Assembly (NCBI GenBank): GCA_038093975.1
Contig: JBBPTG010000305.1
Location: forward strand, 1-26,788
DNA from: Chalciporus piperatus
Lineage: Eukaryota > Basidiomycota > Agaricomycetes > Boletales > Boletaceae
Direction: 5' to 3'
DNA: 26,788 nucleotides
The first letter of the stretch is position 1; every line of letters starts with the position of its first letter. Below, piece after piece: positions 7,873 through 16,905 of the stretch. Made by a program: the position numbers and the translations under genes. The notes under the pieces were generated by a model, which was not told the DNA's origin, did not search any database, and saw only the letters and a list, made by a program, of their open reading frames with translations.

Positions 7873-8577
7873 TCAAAAATCTCTACCGTACATCCCGGGT
7901 GACCCAGTCATGTTTGCATACGCGACCTCATCGTGAGGGTCGTCACCATCCCAAACGGACTCGTCATCGCTGTGGGTGGTGGTGGTAACTCGCGGGTTCG
8001 AAACCCTGGTGTATAAGGGGGTGGTTCGTCTAAGACTTCTATGGGAATTCCTTGGTCGACGGGAATTGGAAGAGGAAGAGGAGGTGGTGGATGCTTGGCG
8101 GGTATGCCGAAGTGGACAACGACTCTGAATGTGCCCCAAGGACCAGACAAGACACGTGGGACATTGATATACGGGGCAGTCGACACGAAAATGCCCAAGG
8201 CGGTGGCATACGAAGCAGGCATCACTGTATCTGGGATGTGTGGAAGGTAAGACGGTAGTGCCGTGGCATAGTTGTTGTCCCTCATGGTGGTTTCGTTCGA
8301 CTCGAAAGAAGACAGCTTCCTCTTCGGAATTAAGAGGGGAGCTAGAAGTGGATGGAGTAGAAATCGTTGAATTAGGAATACCGATGACCGGTGGGGTGGA
8401 GTGACTAGCAACAGCCGACTCTTGTAGGTAGCGGTCAAGGTCGTCGAGGAACTCTGGCATTTGTAACTCATAGAGCGCAATGCTGAGATTGGCGGTGAGG
8501 TCCGGCTCTGTGGACAAGGGATAGCGTGGGGAGTAGGCCAGAGAGGCGGGTGGCCCCGTGGCATCAGGAAAAAACAT
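7873..8577 (-). pseudogene. Gypsy ORF3 (element B), N-terminally truncated
   Basis: A 234-residue frame that aligns to the C-terminal part of the ORF at 1600-2766: NLSIALYEL.MPEFLDDLD, a Ser-rich linker, SPLNSEEEAVFFR, then knuckle CFVCHRLGHFRVDC, a variant CPTCLVWSLGHIQSRC, and the tail VAYANMTGSPG. Similarity begins only at about residue 29 (DLTANLSIA). The first residues and the apparent start at 8577 come from the foreign sequence that cut the element at about 8566. About 260 N-terminal residues and the integrase are missing. The conserved reading frame in two diverged copies supports a real protein in the parent element. Confidence 0.7.
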
Positions 8578-8783
8578 TTCCCTATATAGAAGGGGTCTTA
8601 TCTATATAGAGCTATAGTTGCTATAGGACCTTTTATATTACTATATATTATTCTGAAAGTGAGATAGAGCACTATAAAGTTCTATAGTATCTGTCATAGT
8701 ACTATATATCATTTTGTAAGTGAGATACGGTACTATAAAGTTCTAATTGCCAGTTGAGGTTGGGTGAAATAGTAGAATGAGAT
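8578..8783. repeat. AT-rich duplicated segment
   Basis: Two diverged copies of a unit of about 75 bp: ACTATATATTATTCTGAAAG at about 8640 and ACTATATATCATTTTGTAAG at about 8701, each followed by TGAGATA..GCACTATAAAGTTCT or a close variant. No coding content. Confidence 0.6.
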
Positions 8784-9060
8784 TAGGCATGGCCGAGGGT
8801 AACCCATGGGTATTTTAACTCATACCCCCACCCATACCCTCAATATACCCCTACCCTCAACCAAGGGTAAGGGTATGTTGAGGGTTTGGATTTTGATACC
8901 CTTGGGTATACCCTTGAAGGGTTTACCCAAGGGTATGCTAGATTAACTAGAGTAATATATGCATATAATGCTTTTCCACTATACCTAAAAAAAAAGATAG
9001 CCCCTATCATACCCTTGAGATACCCTTGAGGGTATTGAGGGTATCAGCTCATCTCGCTGT
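8784..9060. other. GGGTA/TACCC-rich block beginning TAGGCA
   Basis: Dense GGGTA and TACCC motifs in both orientations, as in the terminal regions of the hAT element at 17202-17370, which starts with the same TAGGCA. It may be the terminus of a related non-autonomous hAT. No matching right end or 8-bp duplication of the left flank (AATGAGAT) was found, so it is left unassigned. Confidence 0.35.
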
Positions 9061-9089
9061 TGTGTTGCTATGCTGAAATAAGTCATTTG

Positions 9090-9660
9090 AGGCGTTGACG
9101 AGTCGCTCGGGTGTAGACGAGTTGTTTGAAGTGTCGGTGAGTTGTTTGGACTGCGGATTAGTCGTCTGGGGTGTTGGCGAGTCGCTCGGGGTGTCAGTGA
9201 GTTGTTTGGGCTGCAGATAGGTCGTGTGGGCTGCAGATAAGTCGTGTGGGCTGCAGATCAGTCATTTGGGGAGTTGGTGAGCCATTTGAGGTGCGAGTGC
9301 GTCGCTTGGGGTGTAAACGAGTTAGTTGGGGTGTAAACAAGTCGTTTGAGGTGTCCGTGAGTCGTTTGGACTGTAGATGAGTTGTCTGGGGTGTTAGCGA
9401 GTTGTCTGGGGTGTTAGCGAGTTGTCTGGGGTGTTAGCGAGTTGTCTGGGGTGTTAGCGAGTTGTCTGGGGTGTTAGCGAGTTGTCTGGGGTGTTAGCGA
9501 GTTGTTTGCGGTGTAAACGAGTCGTTTGGGCTGTGGATAGGTCATTTGGGCTGCAGAGAAGTCGTTTGGGGTGTTGGTAAGCAGTTTGAGGTGCGAGTGT
9601 GTCGCTTGGGGTGTACCGAGTCGTTTGAGGTGTCCGTAAGTCGTTTGGACCGCGGATGAG
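9090..9660. repeat. 20-bp minisatellite (GAGTCGTTTGGGGTGTNNNC)
   Basis: Nearly the whole stretch consists of degenerate 20-bp units. Six consecutive units GAGTTGTCTGGGGTGTTAGC are identical (9379-9498), flanked by variants such as GAGTCGTTTGGGGTGTAAAC and units with CTGCAGAT. Minus-strand frames here (for example 9454-9678) only translate the repeat. Confidence 0.85.
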
Positions 9661-9666
9661 TCGTCT

Positions 9667-9720
9667 CATCAGCAACACTGCAAAAAGTCTGAAGTTACTA
9701 GAATGACTGGATCACTTAAA
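9667..9720 (+). repeat. Left 54-bp terminal inverted repeat
   Basis: Matches the reverse complement of 12343-12396 at 52 of 54 positions; mismatches at A/G in TACTRGAATG and C/G in ATCASTTAAA. Confidence 0.85.
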
Positions 9721-10170
9721 CCAGTATGCCAGTTGCTCAGTTGCCCAGTCATCCAGTCAGCCAGTCATTTCAGTAATCTCATTAGTTCATTAGCCCAGTC
9801 ATGAAGACATTTCAGTTGTCTCAGTGGCCCAGTCATTCAGTCATCCAGTCATTTCAGTAGTCTCAGTTATCCAGTTATCCAGTTATCCAGTTATCCAGTC
9901 ATTTCAGTAGTCCAGTGGTCCAGTGGTCCAGTCAATCCAGTCATCCAGTCACTTCAGTAATCCAGCCAGTCCAGTTATACAGTCATCCTAGTAATCCAGT
10001 CACTCCAGTAATCCAGTCACTCAGGGGTCCAGTAATCTAGTCACTCTAGTAACCCAGCCACTCAGGGGTCCAGTAATCCAGTCACTCCAGTAACCCAGCC
10101 ACTCAGGGGTCCAGTAATCCAGTCACTCCAGTAACCCAGCCACTCAGGGGTTCAGCAATCCAGTACCCAA
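9721..10170. repeat. Left satellite arm (CCAGTCATCCAGT)
   Basis: Irregular repeat of CCAGTCAT, CCAGTTAT and TTTCAGTAGT. Towards the core it becomes a longer unit of about 50 bp containing CCAGCCACTCAGGGGTCCAG, present three to four times (10010-10160). Confidence 0.8.
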
Positions 10171-10234
10171 TTACTATTTCACTATATTTTACAATTATTT
10201 CACACTTTATGTAGTTCAGGAGTTCAGGAAAAAT

Positions 10235-10735
10235 GTGAAATATATCTGTCTAACTAGTACATGTATTGTGCTACAGTGGGAAGTGGTGGTGGGGCACGAG
10301 TGGCTATGTAGCATGTTCGAGGTTAGGATGTGGTGGTGGGTAAGTAAAAACTCACCTAGTGAGGCCGGCGGGGCTGTTGAGCCCTCGCCGGCCGTGTTCA
10401 AGTGGGTGTTGAAGGTGGGAGGTGGTGATGGGGCACGAGCAGCTATGTTTGAGGTAAGTGGATGTGGTGGTGGGGGAGTGGAAACCCACCTAGTAAGGCT
10501 GGCGGGGCTGTTGAGCCCTCGCCGGCCGTGTTGTTCGAGTTGGTGTTAAGGTGACTCAGAGGTGGTGGTGGTGGTGGGGGAGACTCGAGTGGCTGTTGGT
10601 GAGATGAGTGGGTGGGTCAGTGAGTGAGTAGAAACTCACTTTGCATTGCCGGCAGGGCTGTTGAGCCCTCGCCGGCCATGTTGCTGTTGTTGTTGAGGTG
10701 TGGTGTAGTGGTGTGAGACAGACTCGAAGAAGTGG
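10235..10735. repeat. Second hairpin array, three units
   Basis: Cores GCCGGCGGGGCTGTTGAGCC, or one-base variants, begin at about 10361, 10497 and 10647, each closing with CTCGCCGGCC. The units have the same GGTGGTGGTG and GTGAGT context as 5476-6240, but are shorter (about 136-150 bp) and more uniform in the core. Confidence 0.8.
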
Positions 10736-11460
10736 CGCGGCAAGTTCAACTTGGTCACGTGACTTTTTCGCGCGGATTTTTTGTCAAGTCCGAGCATTAG
10801 GGAAATGTAGCTACACTTTATTAGGATCTTCTACACTAGATAGCTACCATATTTTTTGTACACTTGTGTATGCCTTTTTGTACACTTTCAATAGGTTTGA
10901 TCTCCACATACTTTGCTACACTTTTAACTACACAATTACTGCGCTTTTTTGTACACTTTTGCTACACTAACCTAATACACTTTCCCACACTTGTAACTAC
11001 ACATTTACTACGCTTTTTTGTACACTATTGCTACACTCAATCTAGCTACACTTTCCTACACATTTGATTCAAGTTTTACTACGCTTTTTTGTTACACTTT
11101 GCTACACTCAATCACTACACTTGTAACTACACTTTTAGTACGCTTTTTTGTACACTTTAGCTACACTCAATCTAGCTATACTTTCCCACACTCTTGACTA
11201 CACTTTTACTACACTTTTTTGTACACTTTAGCTACACTCAATCTAGCTACACTTTCCCACACTTGGACTACACTTTTACTACACTTTTTTTGTACATTTT
11301 GCTCACTCAATCTAGCTATACTTTCCCACACTTGTAACTACACTTTTACTACACTTTCTTTGTACACTTCACTACACTCAATCCTAATACCCTTTCCCAC
11401 ATTGTTAACTACACTTTTAGTACACATTTTTGTGGACTTTAGCTATAATCCATCCTATGA
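10736..11460. repeat. Second CACGTGAC spacer and TACACTTT minisatellite
   Basis: The spacer at 10738-10805 parallels 6241-6310 (GGCAAGTTCAACTTGGTCAC, GCGCGGATTTTT, ATTAGGGAAA). It is followed by about 650 bp of TACACTTTTACTACGCTTTT-type repeats with recurring CACTCAATCTAGCTACACTT. It ends at ATGAATG..AAATGTCACTAATT, as the first copy does at 6700-6724. Confidence 0.75.
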
Positions 11461-11494
11461 ATGATTATAAAATGTCACTAATTAGAATGACTCT

Positions 11495-12342
11495 ATTAGA
11501 TGACTGAGTAGTACTGGAGTGATTGGGTGAGCTGAGGGCTGGGTAACTGGATAACTGGTATGACTGGTGTGACTGAAGTGACTGGATTACTGGACCACAG
11601 GATGACTGGATTACTGGAGTGACTGGATTACTGAGGTGACTGGATTACTGGAGTGACTTGTGTGACTGGAGTGACTGGAGTGACTGGAGTGACTGGAGTG
11701 ACTGGAGTGACTGGATTACTGGACCACTGAGTGACTGGATTACTGAAGTGACTGGATTAACTGGAGTGACTGGATTACTGGAGTGACTTATGTGATTTAT
11801 GTGACTGGGGTGACTGGAGTGACTGGATTACTGAACCACTGAGTGACTAGATTACTGGAATACTGGAATACTGGATGACTGGAGTAATGAGACAACTGGA
11901 TTGCTGGATGACTAGGGCACTGGGCTACTAGGCTACTGAGATAACTGGATGACTGGAACACTGGGCTACTGAGCTACTGAGACTACTGAAGTGACTGGAT
12001 GATTGGATGACTGGGCTGCTGGGTTACTGGAACTACTGGATGACTGGATGACTGGGATGCTGAGACTACTGAAGTAACTGGATAACTTGATGACTTGATG
12101 ACTGGGCTACTAAGACTACTACTGGATGACTGGGCTGCTGGATGACTGAGACTACTGAGACTACTGGATGACTGAATGACTGAGCTACTGAAGCTACTGA
12201 AATGACTGGATGACTGGGCCACTAGGCCACTGGGTTACTAAGACTACTGAAACTACTTGATGACTGGGTGACTAGGTTACTGAAACTACTGAAACTACTG
12301 AAACTACTGAAACTACTGGTTACTGGGCCACTGGACTACTGA
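11495..12342. repeat. Right satellite arm (ACTGGATGACTGG)
   Basis: An irregular satellite of ACTGG, GAGTGACTGG, GGATTACTGG and GAGACTACTGA units, including five consecutive GAGTGACTG units at about 11665-11712. It is the reverse-complement style of the left arm but nearly twice as long, so the arms are not collinear copies. Confidence 0.8.
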
Positions 12343-12396
12343 TTTAACTGATCCAGTCATTCCAGTAACTTCAGACTTTTTGCAGTGTTGCTGATG
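12343..12396 (-). repeat. Right 54-bp terminal inverted repeat
   Basis: Partner of 9667-9720; ends GCAGTGTTGCTGATG at 12396. Confidence 0.85.
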
Positions 12397-12869
12397 TGGG
12401 ATGGACCACGCACGACACATGACACACGACCTATTTCTGCGGCCCGTATTGCGCCACGCGAGGCAACTGGAACGAGCCCAACCCGCCCTCAAACGACGAT
12501 CGAGACGAAGAAGAATGACGGGACCGACCGACCAAGCACGATCGTGCTCGACACGGCCGACACGATCGACCACACAACGGACCGTGATGCTGCCACCCGA
12601 GGGGCGAGCCGTCAAGGGGTCAACGAAAACACGAGGTCAATGAAAGCTTCGTTCGAGGCGAAGGGACGAGCAACTTGGGATCTCCGAGTTGTGCTCCTGG
12701 GGGGAGGGACGTCCCCCTCTCCCCCAAGGGCACAACGCGAAGATTCCAAACATGCGAAGGTCGAACGGGATCGCGAACACGATCGTGCATCCACGATGTG
12801 CGAACGGCTTGAACACTTCCAGAGTGTTATGAGTGACGGGACAGAGACATTCGATAGGTGGGCAGTAAG
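12397..12869 (+). other. GC-rich stretch with an unassigned open frame
   Basis: The plus frame is open from 12385 to 12879, but its first codons lie in the TIR of the left neighbour and its last in the MITE, so the borders are accidental. The middle is Arg/Asp/Thr-rich and highly charged and matches nothing I recognise. The end (about 12755-12840) is a diverged direct repeat of 13840-13920, with CGAACACGATCG in both. It may be upstream sequence of the Crypton gene or another relic. Confidence 0.25.
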
Positions 12870-13596
12870 TAGTGATTAAAAGTCCGGTCCGGTCCGGTCT
12901 TTGCCTTATTTGGAAAGGACCGGACCGTAACCAGTCTTTCCTAATCGGGAAATCAGAAAAAACCGAACCAAACTGATGAAGACTGGTCCTAAACGGTCCT
13001 TTATCAGTTGCAACCGGTCTAGGACCGGTTACAACCGATATTTCGCTTAGCGTGGGAGAAATAAAACATAGTACCGGTTCCTGGCTACAAATCGGTCCCT
13101 GGGCCAAGCAAAACGGTTCACACGCCATAGAAATATGACCATTTCAAAACAGCATGTCTTTTGTAGTGATACATGAGATATTATCAAATTACGTGTGACG
13201 GCAAGACCAATCATAGACTCAATTCTCAACACATACTAATAAAATATACATCAATATGTGACTCAATGAGTGTATATACATGATAGAATGAATTGTATGA
13301 CATGTCAATTAATATTATCATCAGCTAACCTCAATATCTCACCAAAACATCCAATAAAGTCAGACAAACTTGGGAAAAATCAGGGAAAAATCAGGAAAAA
13401 TCAGAAAAAATAGGGTAATATATCGGAGGTGGCTGTGCATCGGTTGCAACCGGTTGCAACTGGTTTTTTTTAGAATTTTTGGTCCTGTCAAAATGCAGGA
13501 CCAAGACCAAGAGTTGCAATTAACAGTTGCCGACAGTCTAAGTTGGGTTGGGTTGTTGGTCTTTTGACGGTCCTAGGACTGGATCTGACAACACTA
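12870..13596 (+). mobile_element. hAT-type MITE, family 1, copy 1
   Basis: 727 bp bounded by TAGTGATTAAAAGTCCGG at the left and GACAACACTA at the right, with a perfect 8-bp target-site duplication GCAGTAAG (12862-12869 and 13597-13604). The 8-bp duplication and TAGTG termini fit hAT. Subterminal regions are rich in CCGGTCC and GGTTGCAACCGG. The core is AT-rich without a gene; open frames inside are shared by all copies only because the sequences are. It is close to copies at 15567-16294 (reverse) and 21284-22034. Confidence 0.92.
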
Positions 13597-13604
13597 GCAG
13601 TAAG

Positions 13605-14136
13605 TCTGATTTATTTTCTGATCCGAATGACGAGTGCACGATCACTTTAGTGTGCCACTCACGAACAAGACTCGCGAACAAGACTCACGAAGGTCACAAA
13701 CGAGCCTGCCACTCACAAACAAGACTCGTGAACAAGACTCACAAATGAAGGTCACGAACAAGACTCACGAACGAGGGTCACGATCTGAGCAAACAATTGT
13801 GAGTCTCGTTCAGGCCGAACACAACATTCACGCCAAAGATGCAGGTCGAACACGATCGCAAACACGATCGAGTGCCCGGGATGCACGAACGACTCAAACA
13901 TTTACGGAGTGTTACAAATGAATAATGATCTGTGCACTCGAGTGCACGCTCGGTTTAGTCCAAACGAGCAAACGATCGTGTACAGGGTTTGGCCGAACGG
14001 CACTTGTATGCCTATCGTGCTCACTTCGGAGTTGCAAGTCACGATAGGTATCATATTTCAGCCGGTGCGGAGTGCCGTGTCCCGCGATCGTGAGGTATGC
14101 CATTCCCCCCACTTCTTCTGCAATGAGACTCACAAA
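13605..14136. other. Short direct repeats, no gene recognised
   Basis: 13650-13790 contains repeated CACGAACAAGACTC and variants (five to six copies). 13840-13920 is a diverged copy of 12755-12840. Open frames at 13634-13921 and 13909-14154 show no recognisable domain. It may be the 5' flank of the Crypton gene. Confidence 0.35.
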
Positions 14137-14144
14137 CCAGCACC

Positions 14145-14833
14145 TAGTGTTTAAAAGTCCAGTTACATAACTGGAAAAAAACCGAAACTTAACTTAACTA
14201 GAGTGAAATATAACTGAAACTAAGTGAAAAATTGTAACTGGTTACGTCCGGTTTCAGTTACAGTTTTGTCACTTCCAAAATTTTACAAAACTGTACACAA
14301 ACTGGTTATAACTGGTTATAAATAATAACCTATATATGGTCATCTACCACTATTTTTCCTGATTTTTTACAAATCTTTCCGATCTTATTTGACTTTCTTT
14401 CTGAATATTGAAGTAAATTGATGAAATGACTGATTGAGACACACTCAACTCAAATACACATGTTAATTTGCACTGCTGAGATTACATATTTGCTTGTATT
14501 TTACTTAACTTGACCTCCATTCCAATGCTATATCCACCAACACATATGATAATCATGGTAATATAATAAAATGAGCATATCTTCTCAAGGACTGAACCAA
14601 ATCATATAATCCAGGGGTCATTTTAAAGCTAAGGATTAGGGCTTTCTAATGTTTGTCCAGTTATTACAAAAAACCGGTCACAGACTGGTCACAAACTGGA
14701 CCATAACTGATATGACAGTTATGTAGAGTTTCAGTTCAGTTAAACTGATTTTGCCGAAATTGATAACCAGTTACAGTTACAGTTTTGTCAAAAGAGGTAC
14801 AAAAAATTAACTTAACTGGACTTTTAAACACTA
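14145..14833. mobile_element. hAT-type MITE, family 2
   Basis: 689 bp with 21-bp perfect terminal inverted repeats beginning TAGTGTTTAAAAGTCCAG and a perfect 8-bp target-site duplication CCAGCACC (14137-14144 and 14834-14841). The interior is AT-rich and non-coding, with repeated AACTGGTTA-type motifs. Its terminus differs from family 1 by one base in the first 16 (TAGTGWTTAAAAGTCC), so the same transposase may recognise both. It sits 56 bp upstream of the Crypton start codon. Confidence 0.92.
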
Positions 14834-15566
14834 CCAGCACCACAACTTTCAGATCACTTTGTCCACTCGCTCACACTCGCTACTTTCGATGGCCCCACTC
14901 TCCTCACTTGTGCCGAACACGCCCGTCGAGCATGCCACAGACCATCCACTGGATGTTTCCAACGAGCTGAGTCATCGTAAGTCAAGACCTTCTCAAGCTT
15001 TCACTCAAATCAACTGACACGACACGACACATACTACAGGAAACATGCCCGCCCGTCTTGTCATACACGGTCTGCACGTGGGCGATGACCCCATTGCTGC
15101 TAATGCTGCTGCTCGCACTGGCCAAGTCGACCCAAACCACGACACGACAAGTCGTTTCAAACCTGGGCCTATCCAACCACATCCGCTTATTGTCCAGGCC
15201 TCCGATGGCACGTCGCCTGTGCCGGCAGTTGTGTCGACCACACAGCCGCCTCCAACCACTGCTGTCGCTCACTCGACGACCGGTTCGCTTGCATTCATGG
15301 GCCCGACGACAGCGAGCCACGATGATGTGTCCATGCAGCACGCACTCCATGCCCTCGACATGGAGATGCACACTGTTCGCTCTCGTATTGCTGCACGTGA
15401 GCGTGATGACAAGGAAACGAAGCGATCGTATGCACGCCATGTCCGTAACTACGAGGCATGGTGGGAGGAAGACCAGGCACGAAAGACAAAAGAGAATCCA
15501 TCGAAGCCGACCATTCCTGCCTTGCCTGTCATGGCGGCAAAGGTCGTGCTCTTCCTTGAGTATGAG

Positions 15567-16294
15567 TAGTGTTCTCAGGTCCAGTCCTAGGACCGTCAAA
15601 AGACCAACAACCCAACCCAACTTAGACTGTCGGCAACTGTTAATTGCAACTCTTGGTCTTGGTCCTGCATTTTGACAGGACCAAAAATTCTAAAAAAAAC
15701 CAGTTGCAACCAGTTGCAACCGATGCACAGCCACCTCCGATATATTACCCTATTTTTTCTGATTTTCCCTGATTTTCCCCTGATTTTTCCCAAGTTTGTC
15801 TGACTTTATTGGATGTTTTGGTGAGATATTGAGGTTAGCTGATGATAATATTAATTGACATGTCATACAATTCATTCTATCATGTATATACACTCATTGA
15901 GTCACATATTGATGTATATTTTATTAGTATGTGTTGAGAATTGAGTCTATGATTGGTCTTGCCGTCACACGTAATTTGATAATATCTCATGTATCACTAC
16001 AAAAGACATGCTGTTTTGAAATGGTCATATTTCTATGGCGTGTGAACCGTTTTGCTTGACCCAGGGACCGATTTGTAGCCAGGAACCGGTACTATGTTTT
16101 ATTTCTCCCACGCTAAGCGAAATATCGGTTGTAACCGGTCCTAGACCGGTTGCAACTGATAAAGGACCGTTTAGGACCAGTCTTCATCAGTTTGGTTCGG
16201 TTTTTTCTGATTTCCCGATTAGGAAAGACCGGTTACGGTCCGGTCCTTTCCAAATAAGGCAAAAGACCGGACTGGACTGGACTTTCAATCACTA
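15567..16294 (-). mobile_element. hAT-type MITE, family 1, copy 2 (reverse)
   Basis: 728 bp, reverse orientation relative to copy 1: starts TAGTGTTCTCAGGTCC and ends CTTTCAATCACTA. Perfect 8-bp target-site duplication AGTATGAG (15559-15566 and 16295-16302). It is inserted in exon 2 of the Crypton gene, after the codons for FLEYE. Copies 1 and 2 face each other across about 2 kb and could pair as a long hairpin in a read-through RNA. Confidence 0.92.
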
Positions 16295-16302
16295 AGTATG
16301 AG

Positions 16303-16905
16303 TGAAACGACTCAACTCAATCAATGAGCTAGCGCTTGCATCAGACGACATGCCCTAGTGGAACCACATCAACTCAGTAACTAGAGCTGAGGATCAGACC
16401 AGGCAAGCAGGAGTGCTTGGCCCATGAAGTTAAAGAAGAGGATACTCCAGGAGAACAAGACTGGGGAACCAGTGCTTGTCGACCCGGGTTTATATACTAT
16501 TGATAGTGTTTGTACATGTTGTGACTAAACCTTAAATATATGACTAGGGATGACTAGATATGAGTCATGGCGAGTAACAGCCAATAGCGTATATGACTAG
16601 GAAGCGAGATGAGTCAGTGTGAGTCAGTATGAGTCACGGTGAGTCATAATGAGTCATTAAGAGTCTGAGTCATGGTGACTCGGTATGAGTCATGGACAGT
16701 GGGGAAAGTGCACAGCCACGCACAGCCACATTACGTAAGCGAAAGGCTAGACCTAGCTGATGTCAGCAGGTCACGTGATGTGATCTTGATAAGATAAGAT
16801 AACTGAAAGTGAAAGAAAGCGACCAAGTCCAAAGATGAAAGAGAAACGTAGTAAGCGTAGTGAAGTGTAGGAAAGACTAGGATAAGAAATTGAGCGTTCG
16901 TAACA
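16303..16905. mobile_element. Solo LTR in the Crypton gene
   Basis: 603 bp beginning TGAAACG and ending CGTAACA, flanked by the 5-bp duplication ATGAG (16298-16302 and 16906-16910). TG...CA termini with a 5-bp duplication and no internal region are the mark of a solo LTR left by LTR-LTR recombination. It contains a TATA-like TTTATATACTATTG at 16490, a cluster of TGAGTCA motifs (16561-16692) and CACGTGATGTGATC. The sequence differs from the LTRs at 1086 and 7357. Removing it joins GAG to ATG ACG AGG in the Crypton frame. Confidence 0.85.
16561..16692 (+). promoter_or_regulatory. Eight TGAGTCA (Gcn4/AP-1-type) motifs in the LTR
   Basis: Exact TGAGTCA at 16561, 16610, 16620, 16630, 16640, 16650, 16666 and 16686. 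Five consecutive motifs are exactly 10 bp apart, that is, on one face of the helix. TGA(C/G)TCA is the site of fungal Gcn4/CpcA-type bZIP factors, so an amino-acid-starvation or stress response of the LTR promoter is possible but inferred. The cluster could also just be a 10-bp tandem repeat. Confidence 0.55.

Larger units (their letters stand above)
9667..12396. mobile_element. 2.73-kb TIR element with satellite arms
   Basis: Both ends carry a 54-bp terminal inverted repeat starting CATCAGCAACACTGC, with two mismatches (9667-9720 against 12343-12396). Inside the left end lies a CCAGT/TCAGT satellite (about 9720-10170). Inside the right end lies the same satellite in reverse orientation (ACTGGATGACT.. 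about 11495-12342). The core holds a hairpin array (10235-10735) and a TACACTTT minisatellite (10810-11450). No transposase or other gene is seen, so if mobile it would be non-autonomous. No clear target-site duplication is visible beyond the dinucleotide AT, which is also part of the TIR, so the superfamily is not determined. Confidence 0.7.

Noticed and set aside
8784..9060. Complete hAT MITE starting TAGGCA
   Set aside because: No right terminus ending TGCCTA and no repeat of the 8-bp left flank AATGAGAT was found.
9090..10170. Possible CRISPR-like array
   Set aside because: The 20-bp units are contiguous without unique spacers and the context is a fungal genome, so this is a minisatellite.
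12637..13128. Open frames shared by all family 1 MITE copies (for example 12637-13128, 16035-16295, 21159-21542)
   Set aside because: They lie partly across MITE borders, have no domain or start context, and are shared only because the DNA is; there is no sign of coding selection.
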